Source: Telopea speciosissima (taxonomy: Eukaryota > Streptophyta > Magnoliopsida > Proteales > Proteaceae). Taken from it: a DNA stretch of 64,000 nt. A program made the position numbers and the translations under genes. The stretch covers positions 12,165,563 through 12,229,562 of the forward strand of contig NC_057922.1 in the NCBI RefSeq assembly GCF_018873765.1, in the 5' to 3' direction. The notes under the pieces were generated by a model that was given only the letters and a program-made list of their open reading frames with translations, searched no databases and was not told the DNA's origin. Shown piece by piece: positions 24,101 to 36,100 of the stretch (its first letter is position 1; each line of letters opens with the position of its first letter).

Positions 24101-27100
24101 TGACCAACAGATCTTTCTAATTATTTATGGTATTAATGCCCTACTATACCAGGTCACTCGACCTTACTTTTGTGTCAATCTGACACTTGGATTAGATCCT
24201 ATTGTCAATCCCCCATATTCTGGGTTTGTTTATATTCAGAATTGATTACTGTGGTGCTGGTCTCTGGAATTTCATCTAATTCTTGCGATATTGAGGGGTA
24301 TTTGTACTCTATTGGTCTTCTATATTTCTACTCCTTTGGAGATCGATCTATCAGGTTTTCAGTTGCTGTTTGGAGCAGATTTTTTTTTTGCTTGCCAGAG
24401 GTACTTTACCTGGCCCTATCGATTTCTCTTATTGGTTGTCTTAAGTCTTTACCAGTTGTTTCCCAGAGTGCATGATGGCTGATCCTAAATTTCTATCAGA
24501 CAATGTAAATGTCCAGATTACTATCATTAAATTCATTTGAGTTTCCAATTATTTATTATGGGTTCTGGCCATTGAGGTTTACATTCATGTTAAGGGAAGA
24601 TGCAGTTTCTTACCTTCTCTGCTGATTCTAAAGATCCATATGCTGTCAAATCTTATGAGGAATGGATGATTGAGAATTCTACTGCTAAGATCTGGTTGTG
24701 GAATAGTATGGATCCCGCTATTGCAGCAAATGTCATGTTCCACGCCACTGTAAAAGGAGTTTGGAATGATTTAAAGGAAAGCTTCTCTCAAGCAAAGAAT
24801 ATGTCCCGGACTTATGCTTATATGAGAAAATTTTTAACTTCAAAAAAGGGGACAAGTCTTTGAATGAGTATTTCATCAACCTCTTACTACTGATCTGGAA
24901 CAGTTGAAGCTTCACCGGGCTGAATTTCATGTTGCTAAGTTTCTGGCCAGACTACTTGACTTTCGGTCTGTTTAGGGTCAGCTCCTTGTTGGGGGAGAAG
25001 GTACCCTCTCTCAATGAAACATTTGTCCGCCTTCAGTGTATGGTTACTCTTTTCAGGGCTGACATCTCACCTTTTCCTAAGGAAGGATCTGCTTTTGCTG
25101 TTACTGGTCAAGGCCGAGGTTGGAAGAGGCCTTGGTCGTGGTGGTCGTGGCACATGTGGACAGAAAATTGGTTGATCCTCCAGACCGTGTTCCTTTTGTG
25201 GCAAGCCCAACCAAATAGTTGAGACATGTTGGGCTATACACGGTAGACCAGATTGGGCGAACCAATTAGCCAATATTGCTGTGACTAATGGTAATACTGT
25301 GAGAGTATCTTATGGTGACACCAACCTTGCCTCTTAATGTGGAGCTTCTTCATCAGGTTCTCTGTCTCAAGATGACTACAATCAAATACTTAAACGTCTC
25401 CAACAGCTTTTGCCATCCACATCTACTTTCTCATCCATTGCCACTTTGGCCCAGTCAGGTACATCAGCTTTCCTTACATCCATATTGTTAAGAGATCAGA
25501 ATTAGGCTGAATGCTTGGATGATTAATTATCATCCCAAGCACATCTATTTATATTCATAATGAGGTATGGAAAATAATTACATAAGCAATGTGGGACTAA
25601 ACCACACATACAAGACATAATAAAAAAGGAGAAAAAGTCCAGAATACCCCCACGGTATTCTGGCCCATATAATCTAGCACTCCCCCTCAAGTTGGAGCAT
25701 AGATATCATGCATGCCCAACTTGATTAAGATAGGAAGAAACAGCTTGCCACTTAGTCCCTTAATGAACACATCAGCCAGTTGGTCAGTAGACTTCACAAA
25801 GGGAACACAAATAAGTCCGGCTTCAAGCTTCTCCTTGATAAAATGTCGGTCAACTTCCACGTGCTTAGTACGATCATGCTGGACAGGGTTATGAGCAATG
25901 CTAATGGCGGCTTTATTGTGACAACATGGGAAGATGGACAGCAACACCGATATCCTGCAATAATCCTCTAAGCCATAGAAGTTCACAAATTCCTTGGGCT
26001 ATAGCACGAAACTCGGCTTCAGCACTGGACCTAGCCACAACATTCTGCTTTTTGCTACGCCATGTGACAAGGTTCCCACCCACAAAGGAACAATAGCCAA
26101 AGATAGATTTTTTGTCAGTAGAACCAGCCCAATCGGCATCAGTATAAGCTTCAATCTTCAAGTGACCATTGGGAGAGAGAAGAATTCCCTTTCCTGGAGC
26201 AGACTTTAAATACTGCAAAATACGACGGACTGCATCCATATGTGAGGAATAGGGGTCATGCATAAACTGGCTCACCAAACTTACAGCGACAGCTATGTCA
26301 GGTCGTGTGTGAGAGAGGTAGATTAGTTTGCCCACTAATCGTTGATAACGACCCTTGTCAACAGGTTCACCCTCTTTCTCCTTAAGTTTTATAGTAGCTT
26401 CCACAGGGGTATCTGAAGGATGACAACCTAGCAGCCCAGTCTCAGTCAATAGATCAAGGACATATTTTCTTTGAGAAAGAAAGATGCCCTTTGAAGAGCG
26501 AGCAACTTCTATCCCTAGAAAATATTTTAGAGAGCCTAGATCTTTGACCTCAAACTCACGGCCATGGAGAAGCTTCAAATCCCTGATAGCAGCATCATCA
26601 TTACCAGTCACCACTATATCATCCACATAGACTATGCGTAGAGTAACCTTGTCACCAACTCGTCTGATGAACAAGGTGTGATCAGCATAGCTCTGCTTAT
26701 AACCTGCTGAAATCATAGCCTTATGAAATCTGCCGAACCAGGCCCTAGGTGACTGCTTCAACCCATAGAGAGCACGTTTCAACTTACAGACTTTGCCCCT
26801 AGTCCTGTCATCAGAGAAGCCTGGTGGAATGTCTATATATACCTCCTCCTCAAGCTCCCCATGGAGGAAGGCATTCTTTACATCTAACTGCTGAAGATCC
26901 CACCCAAGATTTGCAGCACAAGATAATAACACCCTGATAGTGTTGAGCTTTGCCACCGGTGCAAAGGTCTCTTGATAATCAACTCCATAAGTTTGAGTGA
27001 ACCCCTTTGCAACCAGACGTGCCTTATATCGATCCACAAAACCATCAACCTTCTGTTTGACCACAAAGACCCATTTACATCCAACTGGTTTTTTCCCTGG

Positions 27101-30100
27101 AGGAAGAGCCACAAGATCCCATGTATTATTTTTATGTAGTGCTCTCATTTCTTCCAACATTGCTACCTTCCACTTTCCATCTGTAGATGCTTCCTGCCAA
27201 TTTTTAGGAATCGAAATAGAAGAAAGAGAAGATACAAAAGCACGAAAAGACGGAGAAAGAGAACTATAAGAAACAACACGAGATATGGGATGTAAAGTGC
27301 AAGTCCTAGTACCTTTGCGATGAGCAATAGGTAGGTCGGAAGAAGAGGGATTACCAGGAGATGGAGAATCTGGATCTGGATCCGGCAATTGGATGGGTAT
27401 TGGTGCTAAAGTGGATTGCAGTTGCCCTCTGTTGGTTCTGCCCCTTGTATGGGTGAGTATGTTGGAGTTGTCAATTCTCTTCTGAAATTCACCAATAGTT
27501 CTCTGGACTGGAGTCAGCTCCCCCTGAATAGGAACATTAACAACATTATTTTCTATGGTCTCCCCCTGTAAAGGATTCCCGTTAGGTGAGGGAGGAACAG
27601 CCAGAGGAGGTTGAGCATTGATTAAAGTAGGATGGGCAACATCCAAAGGAGGCTGGGCAGTAGTCAAAGGAGGTTGGGCAGCAGCCGTGGGTGGTGGTAA
27701 AAGAGGCTGGGCAGCAGCCAGAGGAACCTCCAGTAGAGGAATCTCAAGAGACACATCTCCACTAGAACTCTCCCCCTGAAGAAGTGATGAAGAATAATAA
27801 GAAAGGGTCTCATGGAAAACAACATCCATACTAACCAAGGTACGGCGGGAAGGGAGATGGTAACACTTATAACCTTTCTAGGTTGGAGAATAACCCAAGA
27901 AAATACAGCGGAGCTCCCTAGGTTCAAGTTTGCCTGGAGATCTGGTATCTCTAGCATAACACACACACCCAAATACTTTGGGAGGCACAATAAAGGAGGA
28001 ATGACCTAGTAAAACATCAGAGGGGCTACGGGAGTTAAGAACCCGAGAAGGTAACCTATTGATGAGATAGGCTGCAGTTAAAACCGCATCCCCCCAATAT
28101 TGAGATGGGACATTCCGCGCAAACATCAAAGCCCTGGCCATTTCCAATAAGTGGCGATTTTTCCTTTCTGCCACACCATTCTGGGCAGGGGTATTGATGC
28201 AGATTCATCACCAAATAGGGCTTGTTTCATTGGGAATAAGTCTAGGGTTGAGTTACATACATGTTGGGCCTTTGTTCCCAAGGGTTTTCTATGTATTAGG
28301 CCACTTTAACGAGCCTAAACTAGGGGTACATAGGTTGCATACGGGATTAGCCCAATACTTGGTTTATTTTTATGTTTTTTAATTGAACCGGTTTAAATTG
28401 GTTGCATCCAATTGGTTCAATTTAAGTGATCATGTGTCTTGGTTAAGTGGTCATGTGACAACTTAAGTGGTCATGTGATGTAAGTTGGGCTGGATTAGGA
28501 CTCTATAAGTCCAGTCATGTTTTGAGTCTATTTCTTTTAGTATTTCAGTTTCCTAGTTGGTTTAAGTTACCTAATAGGTTAGGGATAAGGTTAGGCCATT
28601 CTTTTTTAGTGTCTAAGTCTATTTTTGAGTCTTCTATATAAGTTTGTAAGGGAGGCCAGCATTACATACGAATTTGATTAATAAAAACTCAGCTTTATGC
28701 TTGCTGCCTTTGCTCCATCGTGAGTGTGCCTTGTGAGTAATATCAAGGTGAAGGGATTGGTGGATCTCCAATCGACTTCTTGCATCGTGAAGATCGGGAG
28801 GGCTGTTACTTATCTCCTTGCATCTTGTAGATCGGGAGACCCCATTGTTCATCTTCAAAGTTGCTACCATTGAAGATCTCTTCAAATCCAGAAAGTTTGA
28901 ATCTGAAATTTGATTTCAAACCTTCTTCTTCTAATCTGTCCAACCATTCCCCTTCATTAGACCTAGTCCAAACTCCCCTCCATCCATCAAACCCTAACCT
29001 CCATTAAAACCCTAAATCCAATTCTGCCCTAAATTGCGGAATTTTAAAATCTTCCCAAACCCTAACTTCTTTATACCAAAATAACCCCCTAGACCTGCCC
29101 ATTAATACCCTATAAACCCCTTTCCCAAAATCCACCCCTAAACCCTAGATCTCACAAACAGTCCATTTTCATAAGGCCTCTAACCCGAAACCCTAGATTT
29201 CCAACTTCATCGAAATTGATCCAAACCTACACCAATAGACTCATAAAAACCTGCACATCATTACCAAATAAAACCCTAGCTCGAAACCCTAACCCTCTAA
29301 CCCTCATTCTGCCCTAATTAGCCTAAGCTGTCCCAATCGGCCAGCCTTGTTAGGTGAACCCATTACCCTGGCTCCTAGTGGGATTACTCCTACCTAGGAC
29401 TACATTAAGTGGTATCAAAGCCATGGTTGAGCATGGCACCCCTGTTGTGGACCCCACACAACCACCCCCACCCGATTCCCTTGCTGCAATTATGACTATG
29501 CTGCAGAAGATTTCAACAAACCAGCAAGCCCTTGGTAATCGAATGACAGCAATGGAACAAAGGCCAATTGTGCCTCTTGTAAGCAACATTCCCCTAGAAA
29601 AGGACAAATATCAAGTCAATTCGGTAGTACAAAGAGCCCCAAGGAGAGATAAATACAGAGAAGACAGAGAAAGGTACAGAGATCATAGTGAAGATAAGAA
29701 CAGAGGATACAGAGGCTACAGGAGATGCCATAGACCTCTAGAGGCGTATGAGTTGAGAGACTTTGATGGCAGACCAGATCCACAGGTATTTTGTAATTGG
29801 TTAGCTGCTTTAGATGATTATTTTAATTGGCATAATTTGCCTGAGCATAGGAAAATGAGACTAGCACATACCAAGCTAGTGGGACCAGCACATAATTGGT
29901 GGAGAACCCAGATGGATTATCCTGACTACAGTGGTAGAGAACCTGTTACATGGGCAGAGATGAAAGAAGATCTGAGTAAGAAATATTTCCCACGAACGTT
30001 TAGAGCTCTACAATAAGGTAACTTAAATTCCCATCGACAACATCACCACCAAAAGGCCTTCAAATCTGAAAACAACTTGAAGCCTCCATCAATGAGGTTC

Positions 30101-33100
30101 CGTTTGCAAGTTGAAGAGTGTAGGAAATCTAACTTCACCACTATTAAAACAACGGCTGAATACAAATTTCCATTACCAAAGGAAGTTGAGAGAGCACAAG
30201 TTAAAGATAAAGCTGAAGTGGCAGTGAATTGTGATGAAAAGAAAGAGACAGCCCCTAAAGCTTCAAAGATGGAAAGTCGACATGTAGAAGACCCTACTGA
30301 AGTGGTCAATGTCGAAGAAACCAAAGTAGAAAAAGATGAAACAACAGAAGATGAAGAGGTGGTTATGAGCACTCCACAAGAAATTATTGGCATTCAAGAT
30401 GCTGTTTTTGAAGAGGTGGAGCTTGTGTCTCAAGTATTAGATGCGAAGGTTGCTAACACTGAAGACTCTATGGACAGGACATTCACAGTTGCTGCTGATT
30501 TAGAAAATGAACACATAGAGTTTGTTATGCCACCATGGTTCTTCGAAGAGAAAGCTCCACGCCTTGGAGATTTTATCCCCAATGTTCTTGCTTCACTGGA
30601 ATTCTGTTTGGGGATGGTCAAAGCTGCTGATCACATGTTGATTCCCCCTCATCACTACAAAATTCGAGGACGAATTTTTTCAAGTTGGGGACAGTTGATG
30701 CAAATTCATCACTAAATAGGGCTTGTTTCATTGGGAATAAGTCTAGGGTTGAGTTACATACATGTTGGGCCTTTGTTCCCAAGGGTTTTCTATGTATTAG
30801 GCCACTTTAATGAGCCTAAACTAGGGGTACATAGGTTGCATACGAGATTAGCCCAATACTTAGTTTATTTTTATGTTTTTTAATTGAACCGGTTTAAATT
30901 GGTTGCATCCAATTAGTTCAATTTAAGTGATCATGTGACTTGGTTAAGTGGTCATGTGACAACTTAAGTGGTCATGTGATGTAAGTTGGGCTGGATTAGG
31001 ACTCTATAAGTCCAGCCATGTTTTGAGTCTATTTCTTTTAGTATTTCAGTTTCCTAGTTGGTTTAAGTTACCTAATAGGTTAGGGATAAGGTTAGGCCAT
31101 TCCTTTTTAGTGTCTAAGTCTATTTTTGAGTCTTCTATATAAGTTTGTAAGGGAGGCCAGCATTACATACGAATTTGATTAATAAAAACTCAGCTTTATG
31201 CTTGCTGCCTTTGTTGCTGCCTTTGCTCCATCGTGAGTGTGCCTTGTGAGTAATATCAAGGTAAAGGGATTGGTGGATCTCCAATCGACTCCTTGCATCG
31301 TGAAGATCGGGAGGGCTGCTACTTATCTCCTTGCATCTTGTAAATCGGGAGACCCCATTGTTCATCTTCAAAGTTGCTACCATTGAAGATCTCTTCAAAT
31401 CCAGTAAGTTTGAATCTGAGATTTGATTTTAAACCTTCTTCTTCTAATCTGTCCAACCATTCCCTTTCATTAGACCTAGTCCAAACTCCCCTCCATCCAT
31501 CAAACCCCAACCTCCATTAAAACCCTAAATCCAATTCTGCCCTAAATTGCAGAATTTTAAAATCTTCCCAAACCCTAACTTATTTATACCAAAATAACCC
31601 CCTAGACCTACCCCTTAATACCCTATAAACCCCTTTCCCAAAATCCACCCCTAAACCCTAGATCTCACAAACAGTCCATTTTCATAAGGCCTCTAACCCG
31701 AAACCCTAGATTTCCAACTTCATCGAAATTGATCCAACCTACACCAATAGACTCATAAAAACCTGCACATCATTACCAAATAAAACCCTAGCTCGAAACC
31801 CTAACCTTAACCCTCATTCTGCCCTAATTAGCCTAAGTTGTCCCAATCGGCCAGCCTTGTTAGGTGAACCCATTACCCTGGCTCCTAATGGGATTACTCC
31901 TACCTAGGACTACATTAGGTATCAACACAACTAGTTTGGTTAATAATTCCATGATCAACCAAATATTTTTGAAATTGGGATTCAGTATACTCGGTTCCAT
32001 TATCACTTCTCAATATTTTGAGAGTAGTCTCGAACTGAGTTTGGATAATTTTATGAAAACATGAAAAAACCTGATTTTTTGTGTGCAAAAGATACACCCA
32101 TGTGTTCCTAGAATGACAATCAATGAAAGATACAAACCAACGATGACCAGAAAGAGAAGTCCTACGACTAGGACCCCAAACATCAGAATGCACCAATTGA
32201 AAACAAGAAGAACTCCTTTTATTTGAAAGTGGATAAGTTGAACGTGTCTGTTTGGCCAGAACACAAGCCTCACAAAAAAAGTCATCCTTAGTACGTAGGG
32301 TGACCAAACTAGGAAATAAATGAGCTAAAATTCCTAAAGGGGGGTGACCTAACCGAGAATGCCACTGGTAGAGTTCAGAAGAGACCAAAGAGCTCTGGTG
32401 TAGCGGAGAAGGTAATGGTGGTGGAGAGAAGCGACCGTCATCAAGCAAGTACAACCCACCGTGCACTTTACCCAATCCAATCGTCTTCCCAGATTCCAGA
32501 TCCTAAAACACACAATGAGAAGGAAAAAAAGTGACTTTGCAGTTAAGATCACGAGTGATACTACTAATGGAAAGAAGGTTAGTAGTAAAATTAGGAATAT
32601 GCAAAACAGAAGACAAGGGAAGAGATGAAGTGCAGTTGATGATTCCTTTTCCAGATATGGAAGAAAGGGAACCATCAGCCACTCTGACCTTGTCTTTCCC
32701 AGAAGTGGGAGAATATCTATGAAATAGACTAGAAGAACTGGTCATGTGATCTGTAGCTCCCGAATCTATGATCCAAGGGTGGGAAGCTACAGAAGCACAA
32801 TGACCTCCAAAAGGGGTACCTGACCGGGCAAAGTGTGAACCTGAAGGAGCAGAAGAATTGGTAGTAGCTGATGTAGTAGAGGCAGCAGCAGCGGAAGACC
32901 TCAGCATACGTAGGAGTACCTGTAGATCATCCTGGGATAGACCAGTGTCAGTAGCAGGGGCTGCAGTAATAGTCTCAGTCTGATGGGCCTTGGTCTTTGT
33001 CTTGGCAGCCCTTTTAGCTTCAAAATCAGCCGGTTTCCCATGAAGTCTCCAGCACTTCTCTTTGGTGTGGTAGGGTTTGTGATAGTGCTCACAAACAACA

Positions 33101-36100
33101 GTCCCTGTAGTAGAATCACCAAGAGAAGCAGTGCCACTAGGTGCAGGAGGGGCCGGGGCAGCAGCCTTGAGAGCTGATCTGTCAGTAATAGGAGGGTGCA
33201 ACATGGCAGCCCTACGGTTTTCTTCAGAGGAGACCAGGGCATAGGACTGCTCAAGTGTGGGAAAAGGCTTGTGTCCCAACATTTGAACCCGAATCTGATC
33301 ATACTCCACATTCAACCCAGCCAAAAAATCATAAACCCTGATCTTGTCCACATGTTTCTTGTATGAGGTAATATCAGCAGCTGTACTTGGGTGAAAGTTA
33401 GAAAAGTGATCCAGTTGCTGCCAAAGGCTACGCAAAGTAGCATAATATTTGGAGACTGTCAAATCTCCCTGAGTAGTGTGAAGGACCTTCTTCCTGAGTT
33501 CATATACCTAGGCATCATTGCCAAGCTGCCCGTAGGTCTCCTTGCAAGCAGCTCAAATCTCCGAGGCTGTGTCAAGGAGAAGAAAATTATGCTGCAGATC
33601 GGAAGTCATAGAGCCAATGAGGTAGGACATGAGAACTCCATTGTTGGCCAGCCACCTGTCATGAGCAGCCCCAATCTCAGTTGGCATAACACTGGTGCCA
33701 GTAACATGACCAGTAAGGCCACGGCCAGCAATGGCAAAGGAAGCAGACCTAGACCAAAGCAAGTAATTAGTGCCATCCAACTTGATTGGATTAGGAGGAA
33801 AGGTATGATAATCTGTTTTACTGTGTCCATCACCAACAGAAGTAGCAGTTGAATCCACTGAGTCACCCATTAGAACAGTAGAGAAGCCCAAATCATAGAG
33901 GGGGCTGTTGTGAAGAGAAACCTAAGAAATCCTTCAAGTTAAGGGCTGAAAATTGGATGAGAGCCCTCTGGTAATGGTAGAATAATGGTCTCCAAAAATC
34001 AGCAACAGCAGCCAAGGAAATCCCTGAGATCGATTTTTACAGGGTTTTGAAAAAAACCTGAAATTGCTGAAATCGATGTAGGGAAGGAGAGCAAAAGCAC
34101 TGCAGATGGAGCTGAAAATAGGATCGAATGGTCCTCTAGTAATGCTGAATCACGAATTAGGGACCCCCCCTCTCTTCCATTCTCGATTTCAGTTCCTTCT
34201 TTCCTTTTTTTCATTCTCTGTTTCTTCCTTCTCTTCTCTTGCTCTTCATTCTCCCACTAGGGCAGCACTAATGAGGTGATCTACAAGATCTAGTTGCTGC
34301 CCTCCATTACCTAATGTAGTCTTAGATAGGTAGGAGACCTACTAGGAGCCAAACAACAGGATCAAATAAAAAAAGGGGTTGCTGATTCGAATGGACAGCA
34401 CTAGGATTTAGGTCAATTCCTAGGGTTAGGGTTGGATATTGGGAAAGGGGTTTATAGGGTATTAATGGGCAAGTCTAGGGGGTCAATATGGTATAAAAAT
34501 AATAGGATTTGGGAAGGTTTTAAAATTCTGCAGTTCTGGACAGAATTGTGTTGCAGGTTTTGGGTTTTAATGGAGTGAAGGAATGGAGGGGATAAAGTGG
34601 GAGTTTGGGGCTGAAACTTGGATCGAGTGTCAACAATGATGTAAGGGATGTATGCTGAAAGTTTGGTTTGAAACTGATGGACAGACTTGGAGTTATGGAG
34701 GTTTCCTAGTAGAAGTAGGAGAGAGGGGTAAAACTGTAATTTCAGACAATCGGTTGGGTGGATGGTGCTGAAATTTGAATCGAGTATCTCTTAGGGTTTG
34801 AGAAAGACTTGATCAAATTTTTAGCAGGTTCTAATGGTTAGATTTGGCTGGGCAGAATTCTCACGAAAATCACCTTGTATATGACCTTCTAGAAGGAAGA
34901 AGAATAGTTGCAGAATTTCTTACTTGTTACAGGTCTTCAATGGCAACAACTTTGAAGATGAACAATGGGGTCTCCCAATCTTCACAATGCAAGGAGATAA
35001 GTAGTAGCCCTCCCGATCTTCACAATGCAAGGAGTCGATTGGAGATCCACCAATCCCTTCAACCTTGATATTACTCACAAGGCAACCTTGATATTACTCA
35101 CAAGGCACACTCACGATGGAGCAAAGGTAGCAACAAAGGCAGCAAGCATAAAGCTAATTTTTATTAATCAAATTCGTATCTAATGCTGGCCTCCCTTACA
35201 AACTTATATAGAAGACTCAAAAATAGACTTAGACACTAAAAAGGAATGGCCTAACCTTATCCCTAACCTATTAGGCAACTTAAACTGACTAGGAAACTCA
35301 AATAGACTCAAAATAGAGTCCTAATGACTTAAAAACAACTTAAACTACTTAAAATAAAGAAGATTCCCTAGTAGCCAATAGGATATAAGAACCTCTTAGC
35401 CAATAAGATCACTTCACTTAAATTAAACCAATTGGATGCAACCAATTTAAACCGGTTCAATTAAAAACACACAATAAAAACTAAGTATTGGGCTAATCCC
35501 GTATGCAACCTATATACCCCTATTTCAGGCCCACTAAAGTGGCCTAATACATAGAAAACCCTTGGGAACAAAGGCCTAACATATATATATCCCAACCCTA
35601 CACTTATTCCCAATGAAACAAGCCCTATTTGATGATGAATCTGCATCATTACCTCTTTTCCATGGTGCAATTTTCTGCTCGATAGGGACACCACCACCTG
35701 TCTGCGATATTTGGAATCCAACTCCAAAAGGAATGTAGCTCCCAAATAGACCTTCAAGAACTTGAAAAAAAATAGACATTCAAACTTGGGCAGACTTGAT
35801 CAATTGTTACCAATCTTCAACAATTGTCCAGGGATGAATCTCTGACTGATAATTTTGAAGGTAGGGCAGCAAGCAGATGAGTCAGGCAGCAATAAAGATC
35901 AACCAGCGGAAACAACCAAACTGTAGGACCTCATATGGGCAGGCAATAACCAAACATCTTCAAATTTTTAACACCAGCCTCCCTCTTACGGCAAACGTAA
36001 CCCAATAACAAGGTAGATACTTATTGGCAATGGTGAAACCTCTGACCTTCTATGTTTTACTGACCTTCTATGTTTTGCACCAAGTGTCCTTGCATGTTCT

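Larger units (their letters stand above)
28195..31917 (+). mobile_element. Gag-only LTR retrotransposon (TR-GAG-like, Ty3 type), 3.7 kb, apparently intact
   Basis: LTRs at 28195-29407 (1,213 bases) and 30696-31917 (1,222 bases) are nearly identical; they start TGATGCA and end CATTA. The target duplication is GGTAT (28190-28194 and 31918-31922), and the copia-2 copy shows the same site empty at 41141. The primer-binding site TGGTATCAAAGCC lies at 29410-29422. The 1.29 kb interior has two open frames, a gag and an unidentified acidic protein, but no protease, RT or integrase. It would need enzymes from another Ty3 element. High LTR identity means a recent insertion. The LTRs contain several AAACCCTA teloboxes. 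Confidence 0.88.

Noticed and set aside
26884..27269. Open frames opposite the copia-1 RT
   Set aside because: They are shadows of the conserved RT reading frame, on the other strand or in another frame.
28980..29340. Interstitial telomere array
   Set aside because: The AAACCCTA motifs are scattered, not tandem, and occur again in the second LTR, so they belong to the LTR and not to a telomere relic.
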